The notes beneath the pieces are model-generated. The model was not told the origin of the DNA. It saw only the letters and a program-made list of their open reading frames with translations, and ran no database searches. Below are positions 9,229 through 18,087 of a DNA stretch of 64,000 nucleotides, piece by piece. The DNA is from Gracilimonas sp034520725. Its GTDB lineage: Bacteria > Bacteroidota > Rhodothermia > Balneolales > Balneolaceae. Position 1 is the first letter of the stretch. Every line of letters starts with the position of its first letter. The stretch is taken from contig JAXHNH010000025.1 of assembly GCA_034520725.1 (NCBI GenBank), forward strand, positions 62,001 to 126,000, read 5' to 3'. Made by a program: the position numbers and the translations under genes.

Positions 9229-10380
9229 CTACCGTTGAAAGAAAATCACACTTTTGCTTCCGGCACCTGATGTTAAGTGCTCGATCTTACCATCCAGCTT
9301 ATTGACCAGAGACTTGACAATAAACCTGCTGTTTGGTTTTCCATCCTTCACTCCGGGCTCTTCATTATCTTCTGATCCAACTGCTTCGATCGTGATCATA
9401 ATCTCACCGTTTTCAGATTCTTCAAGCTTTACGTTGATCTCTGTTACCGTCTCTCCTTCCAGCAGTCGAGATAACTCATACAGCAGTAGTTCATTCACGC
9501 TGAGTCCGCATAGAATAGATCGGTTTAGGTCCAGGCCGGTGGAAACCAGTTGTGAACTTATATCTACTTCCTGCTCAAAATCACCAAACGTCTTCTCAGT
9601 ATTTTTGATGATATCCCTGATGTAATCATCCAGTTCAATATGATCCTCACCTATTCCTTCTGATTGAGCCGAGTGAGCCTTGGCCAGTGTCCGGATTCGG
9701 CTGTTTGTGAAGGTTAACAGATAGCGAGCCTTTTCATCCTGTACATCATCGATATCAAACTCTATCAATCCACTTATTACGGATAAACTGTTCTTCAATC
9801 TGTGATGAAGTTCAGAAATATATTCTTTCTTATGGTCTAACTGTCGCTCCTGTTCCTCATACACTCTGGAACGCTCAATAGCTGAGGAGACCTGTAGTGC
9901 CAGGGATTCGAAAGTTGAAAGATCGCTATCATCGAAAGACAGATCATCCACCTTGTTGATAGCCTCTAAAACTCCAAAAGCTTTACCATTTGCATCACGC
10001 AAAGGAACACAGATTATATTCCGCGATTTGAAAACCGGACTCAGCTCTTTCCAGAAGATCTCATTATGATCTACATCATTGGAAATATAAGCCTCGTTAT
10101 TGTTGAGAACCCAGCCTGCAATGCCTTTATCCTTAGGGATGGTAGCACCGGTAATTTCATCTTTTACAGGCCCGGTAGCCATACTGACTTTCAGCATCTC
10201 ACGGTCTTTATCCAGCAGCATCAGTGAACTCGCTTCCGAATTTAATGCAATTTTTACTGCTTCGAGGCATTTTAAAAGCACCTCATTCAGATCAAGCGTT
10301 CTGTTTAAGCTTTCTATAACTTTAGAAAGTGCATCGTTATCCACTACCAATCGATCTTCCCTTATATCTTTCGTCTCCAC
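9229..10380 (-). CDS. GAF-domain HisKA_2-type sensor protein with degenerate kinase domain
   Basis: A soluble 383-residue protein with no membrane segment. A GAF domain spans about residues 25-170 (PLRDANGKAFGVLEAINK is characteristic). A HisKA_2-type dimerisation helix follows, with the histidine box ELHHRLKNSLSVISGL (His192/193). The C-terminal part sits where the ATPase domain belongs but lacks its motifs. In the N-box position NELLLYELSRL the Mg-binding Asn is replaced by Tyr301, and no DxGxG G1 box is visible. Compare the intact HisKA_2 kinase at 23373-24668. It may be a pseudokinase or a phosphotransfer protein like ChpT or Spo0B (inference). Confidence 0.8.
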   Translation of the reverse strand: METKDIREDRLVVDNDALSKVIESLNRTLDLNEVLLKCLEAVKIALNSEASSLMLLDKDREMLKVSMATGPVKDEITGATIPKDKGIAGWVLNNNEAYISNDVDHNEIFWKELSPVFKSRNIICVPLRDANGKAFGVLEAINKVDDLSFDDSDLSTFESLALQVSSAIERSRVYEEQERQLDHKKEYISELHHRLKNSLSVISGLIEFDIDDVQDEKARYLLTFTNSRIRTLAKAHSAQSEGIGEDHIELDDYIRDIIKNTEKTFGDFEQEVDISSQLVSTGLDLNRSILCGLSVNELLLYELSRLLEGETVTEINVKLEESENGEIMITIEAVGSEDNEEPGVKDGKPNSRFIVKSLVNKLDGKIEHLTSGAGSKSVIFFQR

Positions 10381-10466
10381 ATTATCCCCTATTTAGTTCC
10401 CGATTCTAAATATCCTGAGTCAATATATTGAATATTCTCTATAAAATTCGATGAATACTTTATAAT

Positions 10467-10502
10467 AAAAAAGGCACAGCCTTATACAGACTGTGCCTTT
10501 TT
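10467..10502 (-). terminator. Intrinsic terminator after acnA
   Basis: A perfect stem AAGGCACAG / CTGTGCCTT with an 11-base loop and A/T tracts on both sides, 24 bp after the aconitase stop on the minus strand. T-tracts occur in both directions, so it may work bidirectionally. Confidence 0.88.
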
Positions 10503-10525
10503 CGATTTCTTAATTATGTTAAGAA

Positions 10526-13237
10526 CTAGCTTTTGCCTTTACTTTCCTTGAGATAATCCAGCAGTACAGTGTGCAGAATTCCACCGTTTCGGTAGTAATC
10601 TACCTCAACCGGAGTATCAATTCGGCAATCAGTTGTAAACTCGATCACTTCTCCATCTTCTTTGGTAGCTGTTACTTTGATCTCATCCTGAGCCTGCACG
10701 GAATCATCGACATGAACGTCGAATGTTTCGGATCCGTCAAGACCAAGACTATCAGCTGTTTCACCTTCTTTGAACTGCAATGGAAGAACCCCCATTTGGA
10801 TCAGGTTAGAACGGTGAATTCTCTCGTATGAAGTTGCAATCACAGCTTCTACTCCTAATAAGGCTGTACCTTTTGCAGCCCAGTCACGGGATGAACCGGT
10901 TCCATATTGTGTACCGGCCAGTGCTACCAATGGCGTTCCTGATTCTTTGTATTTCAGAGATGCATCGTAAATAGTTGTGATCTCATCTTCAGGAAAGTAT
11001 TTGGTGTAACCACCTTCTTTACCTGGTGCCAGTTGGTTCTTAAATCGAACGTTGGCAAAAGTACCGCGCGTCATCACACGGTCATTACCACGACGAGAAC
11101 CATAAGAATTGAAATCGGCTTCCTTTACTCCATGTTCTTTCAGGTATTTACCGGCAGGAGAATTTTCATCAATATTACCGGCAGGAGAAATATGATCGGT
11201 GGTGATAGAATCGCCCACTTTTACCAAAGCACGAGCGCCTTTTATTGGCTTGATCGGCTCAGGATCTTCGCTCATTCCCATAAAGAATGGGGGCTCCTGA
11301 ATGTATGTTGAATCTTCGCTCCAGTTAAATTGGTCTCCGCCTGAAACCGGAATTTCTTCCCAGGTTGGAGATTCAAAGATATCGCCATACATCTTATCGA
11401 ATAGCTCAGGACGAATAGCGGCATCGAGATGCTCTGCAATTTCAGCCGTTGTTGGCCAAATATCTTTCAGATATACATCGTTACCATTTTTGTCTTGTCC
11501 GAGCGGCTCAGTTGCCAGATCGATATCAACGCTTCCGGCCAGTGCATAAGCAACAACCAACGGCGGTGATGCCAGGTAATTTGCTTTCACCCATGGATGA
11601 ATCCGGCCTTCAAAGTTTCGGTTACCGGAAAGAACACCGGCAGCAATGAGATCGCCTTCTTTGATGGCGCGCTCTACTTCTTCCGGCAATGGACCAGAGT
11701 TGCCGATACATGTGGTGCATCCATATCCAACCAGGTTGAATCCAAGCTTATCCATGTATTCAGTCAGCCCGGCTTCTTTCAGATATTCTGTTACCACACG
11801 GGAACCCGGCGCAAGTGAAGTCTTCACGTAAGCCGGAACTTTGAGTCCTTTTTCCACAGCTTTCTTCGCAACAATACCGGCACCCAGCATTACGCTCGGG
11901 TTAGAGGTGTTAGTACATGAGGTGATTGCGGCAATAACCACATCACCATGCTTCATCTCAATTTCCTGACCATTCTTGTAAATACCTTTGTTGGCCAGTT
12001 TTTCCTGAGCCAGGTTGAAACCCATGGTTGGGTTATCGCTGGTGAGAGAGTTTTTAAAAGCTTCCTTCATGTTGCTCAGCTTGATACGGTCGTGAGGAAG
12101 TTTTGGTCCGGCCAGTGATGTTTCAACCGTGCTCAGATCCAGCTCAAGCGTGGAAGAAAATTCAGGATCAGGAGTGTCATCCGTTCTGAATAGTCCCTGC
12201 TCCTTGGTGTAAGCTTCAACAAGATTAACGAGTTCTTCAGGCCGTCCGGTTCTTCTCATATAACGAAGTGCTTCATCATCAATTGGGAAGAAACCCATAG
12301 TTGCTCCGTATTCAGGAGACATGTTCGCGATGGTTGCACGGTCAGGCAGACTCATGTTGCTGAGTCCGTCGCCATAAAATTCTACAAACTTACCAACCAC
12401 CCCATGCTGACGTAGCATTTGTGTTACCGTCAGTGTAAGGTCAGTTGCGGTAATACCTTCACGAAGTTTACCGGTCAGTTTCATACCAACTACTTCAGGA
12501 ACGAGCATTGAGATCGGTTGACCCAGCATGGCCGCTTCCGCTTCAATGCCGCCAACACCCCATCCGAGGATTCCAAGTCCATTGATCATGGTGGTATGAG
12601 AATCGGTACCCACCAAAGTATCCGGATAGGCGGTTGTGGTTCCGTCTTCTTCTTCGCGTGTAAATACGCCGCGGCCTAAATATTCAAGATTCACCTGGTG
12701 AACAATACCGCGTCCCGGAGGTACCACACGGAAATTATCAAAAGCTTCTTTACCCCATTTCAGGAATTCGTAACGCTCACTGTTACGCTCCATTTCTTTT
12801 TCCACGTTGAACTCAAGCGCATAATCCTGCCCGAACATATCCACCTGTACGGAGTGGTCAATAACCAGATCTACTGGAACCTGTGGGTTAATATCAGTGG
12901 CTTTTCCACCCATACGTTCCATGGCAGAGCGAAGAGCCGCCAGGTCAACAACGGCAGGTACACCGGTAAAATCCTGCAATACTACCCGTGATGGTTTGAA
13001 CGGGATCTCGCCCTGCGGATCCTTGGCGTTATAATTGGCAATTGATTCAATATCTTTTTCGGTTACCGTGTATCCGTCAAACTCTCTCAGAACAGCTTCA
13101 AGTAAGATCTTAATAGAAAAGGGAAGTTTGGCAACGTTATCGTATCCCTGCTCTTTTAGTTTCTGCAGGCTGTACAAAAACGCCTTACCTGAACCTGTTT
13201 CGAATTCAACTCTGGTATTTTTCAGTTTGTCGCTCAT
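10526..13237 (-). CDS. acnA: Aconitate hydratase A
   Basis: A 903-residue aconitase of the AcnA/IRP1 family that interconverts citrate and isocitrate in the TCA cycle, using a cytoplasmic [4Fe-4S] cluster. Cluster ligands are seen in ITSCTNTSNPS and GYGCTTCIGNSGPLP. The substrate-binding motifs TLVGTDSHTTM, NSYGSRRGND and YGTGSSRDWAAKG are present. The length and the swivel domain at the C-terminus are normal. It is transcribed alone: a terminator follows, and about 250 bp of AT-rich DNA separates its start from divergent rplM. The start ATG is clear. Confidence 0.97.
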   Translation of the reverse strand: MSDKLKNTRVEFETGSGKAFLYSLQKLKEQGYDNVAKLPFSIKILLEAVLREFDGYTVTEKDIESIANYNAKDPQGEIPFKPSRVVLQDFTGVPAVVDLAALRSAMERMGGKATDINPQVPVDLVIDHSVQVDMFGQDYALEFNVEKEMERNSERYEFLKWGKEAFDNFRVVPPGRGIVHQVNLEYLGRGVFTREEEDGTTTAYPDTLVGTDSHTTMINGLGILGWGVGGIEAEAAMLGQPISMLVPEVVGMKLTGKLREGITATDLTLTVTQMLRQHGVVGKFVEFYGDGLSNMSLPDRATIANMSPEYGATMGFFPIDDEALRYMRRTGRPEELVNLVEAYTKEQGLFRTDDTPDPEFSSTLELDLSTVETSLAGPKLPHDRIKLSNMKEAFKNSLTSDNPTMGFNLAQEKLANKGIYKNGQEIEMKHGDVVIAAITSCTNTSNPSVMLGAGIVAKKAVEKGLKVPAYVKTSLAPGSRVVTEYLKEAGLTEYMDKLGFNLVGYGCTTCIGNSGPLPEEVERAIKEGDLIAAGVLSGNRNFEGRIHPWVKANYLASPPLVVAYALAGSVDIDLATEPLGQDKNGNDVYLKDIWPTTAEIAEHLDAAIRPELFDKMYGDIFESPTWEEIPVSGGDQFNWSEDSTYIQEPPFFMGMSEDPEPIKPIKGARALVKVGDSITTDHISPAGNIDENSPAGKYLKEHGVKEADFNSYGSRRGNDRVMTRGTFANVRFKNQLAPGKEGGYTKYFPEDEITTIYDASLKYKESGTPLVALAGTQYGTGSSRDWAAKGTALLGVEAVIATSYERIHRSNLIQMGVLPLQFKEGETADSLGLDGSETFDVHVDDSVQAQDEIKVTATKEDGEVIEFTTDCRIDTPVEVDYYRNGGILHTVLLDYLKESKGKS

Positions 13238-13494
13238 TTTATGATCTGTTTACATTTACTTTTATATGCAAGCTAAAGGTACAAATCTTTTGGCGCATTG
13301 TCTTTAACTAGTCTCTATTTACAACATCAATTTACGTGATGTGATTTCGACGGTCGATAATCCGCACATCATAATTAGCTCAATATCGATTTCATACCTG
13401 ATTAAAAATTATTCTGCTTTATTATATTGAAATCATCAAGAATAACTTCTATCTTGTTCGACTTTCCAATAAGACAAAATAAACGAGTTGAATC

Positions 13495-13938
13495 GTGGAC
13501 ACATTAAGTTTTAAGACATACTCAGCGAAACCCAAAGACATAGAGAAGAAATGGGTTCTTTTTGATGCTGAAGATCAGCCCTTAGGAAGACTGAGTAGCG
13601 AGATCGCAAAAATTTTGAGAGGTAAAAATAAGCCTACCTTCACTCCGCATATGGATACCGGCGACAACGTGATCGTCATCAACGCGGAAAAAGTGAAATT
13701 GACCGGCAAAAAAATGACGGACAAAACGTACTTCCGTCACACTTTTTACCCAGGCGGTGAGCGTTATACTACAGCAGCTGAAATGCTTGAGAAGGATCCA
13801 ACTTCTTTAGTAACCACTGCTGTCAAGGGAATGCTTCCTAAAACAAAATTAGGAAATAAAATTGCTACCAACCTGAGAGTTTATGCAGGTCCGGTACATC
13901 CGCATACTGCACAGGAACCAGAAATCATCGAGCTTTAA
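13495..13938 (+). CDS. rplM: 50S ribosomal protein L13
   Basis: A 147-residue L13, an early assembly protein of the large subunit that binds 23S rRNA. Family features seen: WVLFDAEDQPLGRLSSEIA near the N-terminus, the HMDTGDNVIVINAEKV block and the C-terminal VYAGPVHPHTAQEP. The start is GTG at 13495; no in-frame ATG lies close upstream and the family N-terminus aligns here. It heads the usual rplM-rpsI pair. The 257 bp between acnA and this gene contains the divergent promoters; I see no clear autoregulatory hairpin. Confidence 0.97.
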   Translation: MDTLSFKTYSAKPKDIEKKWVLFDAEDQPLGRLSSEIAKILRGKNKPTFTPHMDTGDNVIVINAEKVKLTGKKMTDKTYFRHTFYPGGERYTTAAEMLEKDPTSLVTTAVKGMLPKTKLGNKIATNLRVYAGPVHPHTAQEPEIIEL

Positions 13939-13957
13939 TCCATCCAGAATTAATTAA

Positions 13958-14344
13958 ATGGCACAAGCGAATTACATAGGACGACGCAAGACCGCAACAG
14001 CCCGCTTATACATACAGCCCGGCAAAGGCGATGTCTTGGTCAACCACAAACCAATTGAAGAATATTTTCCAGTAAAAGCACGTCGCAATATCGCACTTAT
14101 GCCTATCACTGTTACTGAAACAGATGGCAAATACGATATTAAGATCACAGTTCGTGGCGGCGGAAGCACCGGTCAGGCCGGAGCTATCTCACATGCCCTT
14201 GCACGTGCTCTTGATGGAGAAAACGAAGAATTACACAATATTCTTAAAGGACACGGACTTCTTACTCGTGACGACAGAATGGTAGAGCGTAAGAAATACG
14301 GTCAGCCTAAAGCACGTAAGAAATTCCAATTCTCTAAAAGATAA
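13958..14344 (+). CDS. rpsI: 30S ribosomal protein S9
   Basis: A 128-residue S9, complete, whose C-terminal tail reaches the P-site tRNA. Seen: N-terminal YIGRRKTATARLYIQPGKG, the GGGSTGQAGAISHALARAL block and the conserved C-terminus GQPKARKKFQFSKR, ending in Lys-Arg as required for tRNA contact. It lies 19 bp after rplM and is certainly co-transcribed with it. Confidence 0.97.
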   Translation: MAQANYIGRRKTATARLYIQPGKGDVLVNHKPIEEYFPVKARRNIALMPITVTETDGKYDIKITVRGGGSTGQAGAISHALARALDGENEELHNILKGHGLLTRDDRMVERKKYGQPKARKKFQFSKR

Positions 14345-14544
14345 TTTCGTTATTCGTTATTTGTTAATGGTTATTCAGTTGAGACATCTACAAATAACTA
14401 TCTACCCTTAACCAATAACTACACTATAACTCAATCACACATATGTGGTGACTCGGCGTATGGTGTCCTGTACTTAATTGACTCAGGATTTACGCTCGTG
14501 GATGACCCGCATAGAGGATTAACCTAAACACACATACTTATATC
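14345..14544 (+). promoter_or_regulatory. 200-bp spacer upstream of rpsB, possible leader
   Basis: This non-coding stretch separates rpsI from rpsB. The first half is AT-rich, with partly complementary GTTATT/AATAAC-type words around 14347-14415. The palindrome CACATATGTG lies near 14437. The last 90 bases are noticeably more GC-rich and could fold. Ribosomal protein operons often carry autoregulatory leaders, and S2 controls rpsB-tsf in other bacteria. I cannot match a named leader family, so this is only a candidate promoter/leader region. Confidence 0.3.
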
Positions 14545-15441
14545 ATGCCAAAAGCTGCATCTATACAAGACCTGCTTAAGTCAGGCGCACACTTCGGTCA
14601 CCTTACCCGCCGATGGAATCCTAAAATGAAAGACTTCATCTTTATGGAGCGTAATGGGATTCACATCATTGACCTGAAAAAAACTCGTAACTACATGCAA
14701 GAGGCCCTCGATGAGGTCCAAAAACTTGCAAGAGCCGGTAAGACCATCCTATTTGTAGGAACAAAGAAGCAATCTACCGAGATCATCACAACTGAAGCTT
14801 TAAGATGTGGAATGCCACATATTACACATCGTTGGATGGGTGGAATGCTCACTAACTTCAGTACTGTTCGCAAGAGTATTTCCCGTATGGAAGAAATTGA
14901 AAAGATGAAAACTGACGGTACTTTTGAAGAATTGACCAAAAAAGAGGGTCTTATGCTTCAAAGAGAGCAGGACAAACTGAATGATGCCCTGGGTGGTATC
15001 AAAAATATGGGTCGCCTGCCGGGTGCCATCTTTGTTGTTGATATCATCAAAGAACACCTTGCTGTGAATGAAGCTATCAAGTTACATATCCCAATTATTG
15101 CAATGGTAGATACGAACAGTGATCCTGATGTTCCTGATTTTATCATTCCTTGTAATGATGATTCTGCAAGAACTATCCAGCTTGTAACAACACAGATCGC
15201 TGATGCCATTATTGAAGGAAACGCTGAAAGAGAAGCGCAACAGGAAGAAGATGTAATGGAAAAAGCAGCCGCTGACGCTAAAGAAGAAAGCGACGATGAC
15301 GTTGATGTGAAGGATGCTGCCAAAGGAACGAAATTACGTTCTCGTCGCAAAGCAAAAAGCGATAAGAAAACAGACAAAAAAGACAAAGCTGAAGATGCAG
15401 ACGCTAAGGCAGATGCAGACAGCAATGACGAAGAAGAATAA
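14545..15441 (+). CDS. rpsB: 30S ribosomal protein S2 with long charged C-terminal tail
   Basis: A 298-residue S2. Residues 1 to about 230 are standard, with AHFGHLTRRWNPKM, HRWMGGMLTNF and IAMVDTNSDPD. From about residue 230 an extra tail of nearly 70 residues follows: first acidic (EEDVMEKAAADAKEESDDD), then basic (LRSRRKAKSDKK), then acidic again to the end. Bacterial S2 is often around 230-260 residues, so the tail is unusual and probably disordered. The gene is followed 27 bp later by tsf, the standard arrangement. Confidence 0.96.
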   Translation: MPKAASIQDLLKSGAHFGHLTRRWNPKMKDFIFMERNGIHIIDLKKTRNYMQEALDEVQKLARAGKTILFVGTKKQSTEIITTEALRCGMPHITHRWMGGMLTNFSTVRKSISRMEEIEKMKTDGTFEELTKKEGLMLQREQDKLNDALGGIKNMGRLPGAIFVVDIIKEHLAVNEAIKLHIPIIAMVDTNSDPDVPDFIIPCNDDSARTIQLVTTQIADAIIEGNAEREAQQEEDVMEKAAADAKEESDDDVDVKDAAKGTKLRSRRKAKSDKKTDKKDKAEDADAKADADSNDEEE

Positions 15442-15468
15442 TCTCAACAATTAAATACTATTCAGAAA

Positions 15469-16302
15469 ATGAGTATTTCTGCTGCTGACGTAAAAAAACT
15501 TAGAGACATGACCGGGGCGGGTATGATGGACTGTAAAAAAGCCCTCGCCGAAGCAGATGGTGATTTCGACCAGGCGGTTGAATATCTGCGCAAAAAAGGA
15601 CAACAAGTTTCCGAAAAAAGAGCTGACCGCGAAGCTAATCAAGGATTGATCCTTAGTCGTATCAGTGATGACAAAAAGAAAGCTGCACTGATCGAGATCA
15701 ACTGTGAGACTGATTTCGTAGCCAGAAATGAGGAATTTCAGGATGATGCTGAAACGTTTCTAAATGCTGCTTTTGACAATGACATCGACAATGCTGAGGA
15801 TCTACTTCAAGTAAAGGTTGATGGACTTACTATTGAAAAGCATCTTGAAGAGATGGTTGGTAAGATCGGCGAGAAGATCGAGATCAACAATGTTGTTCTT
15901 ATGTCTACCGACGGAACTCTTATTTCTTACATTCACCCCGGTAACCAACTGGGCGTTCTCGCTGAATTTGACGGTGACCTTACTGATGATAATATCGGTA
16001 AAGACGTTGCCATGCAGGTTGCAGCTATGAAGCCTCTGTCAGTTACTCGTGACGGCGTTGACTCAACTCTTGTTGAAAAAGAACTTGAGATCGCCAAAGA
16101 TCAGTTACTGAATGAAGGAAAGCCTGAACACATTGCCGAGCAAGCTGCAAAAGGAAAGCTGCGTCGTTTTTACGAAGAACGCGTACTGCTTGAGCAAAAA
16201 TTCGTGAAGGACAACAGCGTTTCTGTAAAAGAGTATTTAGAACAGAACGATGCCCCTCTCGTAAAAGCTTTTCACCGGCTTCAACTTGGCGAAAACGCTT
16301 AA
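15469..16302 (+). CDS. tsf: Elongation factor Ts
   Basis: A 277-residue EF-Ts, the guanine nucleotide exchange factor for EF-Tu. The N-terminal UBA-like helix bundle shows VKKLRDMTGAGMMDCKKALA, and the first core domain shows INCETDFVARNEEF, including the TDFV motif that contacts EF-Tu. Length and ending are normal. It is co-transcribed with rpsB. A strong intrinsic terminator starts 18 bp after its stop, so pyrH downstream is probably at least partly separately expressed. Confidence 0.97.
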   Translation: MSISAADVKKLRDMTGAGMMDCKKALAEADGDFDQAVEYLRKKGQQVSEKRADREANQGLILSRISDDKKKAALIEINCETDFVARNEEFQDDAETFLNAAFDNDIDNAEDLLQVKVDGLTIEKHLEEMVGKIGEKIEINNVVLMSTDGTLISYIHPGNQLGVLAEFDGDLTDDNIGKDVAMQVAAMKPLSVTRDGVDSTLVEKELEIAKDQLLNEGKPEHIAEQAAKGKLRRFYEERVLLEQKFVKDNSVSVKEYLEQNDAPLVKAFHRLQLGENA

Positions 16303-16319
16303 TTAATTTTTTTTACCTT

Positions 16320-16349
16320 AAGGCTGTCAGAAATGACAGCCTTTTTTTT
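16320..16349 (+). terminator. Intrinsic terminator after tsf
   Basis: A perfect 10-bp stem AAGGCTGTCA / TGACAGCCTT around a GAAA tetraloop, followed by a run of T. It ends the rpsB-tsf transcript. The in-frame ATG at 16333 lies inside its loop and arm and is therefore unlikely to be the pyrH start. Confidence 0.92.
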
Positions 16350-16377
16350 GTCTGATAATTTCAAATTCGAGAATAAC

Positions 16378-17097
16378 GTGGGAAATAAATACAACAGAGT
16401 ACTTCTTAAACTCAGCGGTGAAGCTCTTCTAGGTGAACAAGGTCATGGAATAGACGCCGACATACTAAGTACCTATGCAAAGGAAATTCAATCTATACAA
16501 GAAGCCGGGGTTCAGGTTTCTGTTGTAATCGGTGGCGGAAACATCTTCCGTGGTGTTAAGGGAGCAACTCAGGGGATGGACCGTGTTCAGGGCGACTACA
16601 TGGGTATGTTAGCCACTATGATCAATAGTATGGCACTACAGGATGCTTTGGAGCAGATTGGCGTGCAGACCCGCCTTATGAGTGCCATTCGTATGGAAGC
16701 AATAGCTGAGCCGTATATTCGGCGAAGAGCTGTTCGCCACCTTGAGAAAGGTCGTGTTGTTATATTCGGAGCCGGAACCGGTAATCCGTACTTCACCACT
16801 GATACTGCCGGTTCACTGCGCGCCATAGAGATCGAAGCCGATGTGATCCTCAAAGGTACACGCGTAGATGGCATCTTTGATTCGGACCCTGAAAAAAATG
16901 GCGATGCCATAAAGTTTGATCAAATCACCGGTGATGAGGTCCTCAAACGACGCTTATCTGTCATGGACCTCACCGCTTTCACCCTTTGCCGGGAGAACAA
17001 AACCCCTATCATCGTCTTCAACATGAATAAAAATGGCAATCTTAAAAAGATCGTAGTTGGCGGAGAAGATGTAGGCACCACGGTTCACTGGGACTGA
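16378..17097 (+). CDS. pyrH: Uridylate (UMP) kinase
   Basis: A UMP kinase of the amino-acid kinase fold that converts UMP to UDP in the cytoplasm and is normally a hexamer regulated by GTP and UTP. Seen: RVLLKLSGEALLG, VVIGGGNIFRG, TGNPYFTTDTAG and ILKGTRVDGIFDSDP. I start at GTG 16378 (protein MGNKYNRV..., 239 residues, the family's usual size). The upstream in-frame ATG at 16333 sits within the tsf terminator hairpin. The frr gene that usually follows pyrH is absent; a convergent hut gene lies 3 bp away instead. Confidence 0.95.
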   Translation: MGNKYNRVLLKLSGEALLGEQGHGIDADILSTYAKEIQSIQEAGVQVSVVIGGGNIFRGVKGATQGMDRVQGDYMGMLATMINSMALQDALEQIGVQTRLMSAIRMEAIAEPYIRRRAVRHLEKGRVVIFGAGTGNPYFTTDTAGSLRAIEIEADVILKGTRVDGIFDSDPEKNGDAIKFDQITGDEVLKRRLSVMDLTAFTLCRENKTPIIVFNMNKNGNLKKIVVGGEDVGTTVHWD

Positions 17098-17100
17098 TGT

Positions 17101-18087
17101 TTACCCCAACAAATAACAGTAAATGATCTGAGACACAAGCTTTACAGTTCTGTCATCGATATCATAGGTGGGATTGGTTTCGGTGATCTCTAGTATTCTC
17201 ATATTCTCTTTCTGACGGGCCAAATAAACCATATCAATGACTTCCCTGCCGGTCAGCCCCATTGGCGATGATGCACTCACACCGGGAGCATCAGCGGCTT
17301 GTATAACATCCATATCAAGTCCGAAAAAGAATGGTTTATCCTGAATATCATCAAGGATCCTTTTGAATGAAGTTGTGACTCCCTCTTTCAGCACATCAGG
17401 CAGGAAAAAGGTATGTGTACCCTGATTTTCTGCATCTTCGAGATACTTCTTAGAGTTGTTTTCTTTTCGGATTCCGAATTCATAGAAATTTTCGGGTTTC
17501 AGGTGGTTTCCCTCAACCAACTTCCGGTAGGGTGTACCACTAGTCATTTCATCAGCTAATCTCATATCAAGGTGAGCATCCACATTGATCACTGAACTTT
17601 CTTTGACTGTGTTCGACAAAGCCCGTACATCAGCAAAAGAAATATCATTTCCACCACCCAATACGATCACATTTTTTCCATCTTTCAGGAAAGTTTCAAC
17701 AGCTTTCGTTAGCGCATCATGGATCCGGTTTAATGCGTCAGAAGACTCCATTTCATTCAAAATATCATCTTCAGCTATATTGTTGTAGATATCGGTTTTA
17801 ATGTTTCCTGCATCGAAGATTTTGATCTCTGAGTTTTCAGGCATCTGCAGTTTGTACAGTTGTTTCCTGATCTTATCAGGTGCTTCTGCGGCTCCAATTC
17901 TGCCTTTATTTCTCTGTACACCTTCGTGCTGGGGACAGCCGATCAATACATGATCCGCCGTGTAATAATCCACATCCTTAAATCCGATCTCGTTGATCAA
18001 CCAATGGTCATGCTTATCGTGTGATCGTAAACTTTTGATTTTTTCTGATACCGGTTGCAGATGTTCTTTTATGCTCTCAATGCCCAT
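17101..18087 (-). CDS. hutG: Formimidoylglutamase (arginase family)
   Basis: A 328-residue ureohydrolase-fold enzyme that would hydrolyse N-formimidoyl-L-glutamate to glutamate and formamide, the last step of one histidine-degradation route. Binuclear Mn-binding motifs are present: GGGNDISF, NVDAHLDMR and GLDMDVIQAADAPG. The assignment to HutG instead of arginase or agmatinase rests on its place directly after hutI and hutU. Its start overlaps the end of hutI by 19 bp, indicating translational coupling. The family signature at the third motif matches DxDxxxxxxAPG. Confidence 0.9.
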   Translation of the reverse strand: MGIESIKEHLQPVSEKIKSLRSHDKHDHWLINEIGFKDVDYYTADHVLIGCPQHEGVQRNKGRIGAAEAPDKIRKQLYKLQMPENSEIKIFDAGNIKTDIYNNIAEDDILNEMESSDALNRIHDALTKAVETFLKDGKNVIVLGGGNDISFADVRALSNTVKESSVINVDAHLDMRLADEMTSGTPYRKLVEGNHLKPENFYEFGIRKENNSKKYLEDAENQGTHTFFLPDVLKEGVTTSFKRILDDIQDKPFFFGLDMDVIQAADAPGVSASSPMGLTGREVIDMVYLARQKENMRILEITETNPTYDIDDRTVKLVSQIIYCYLLG

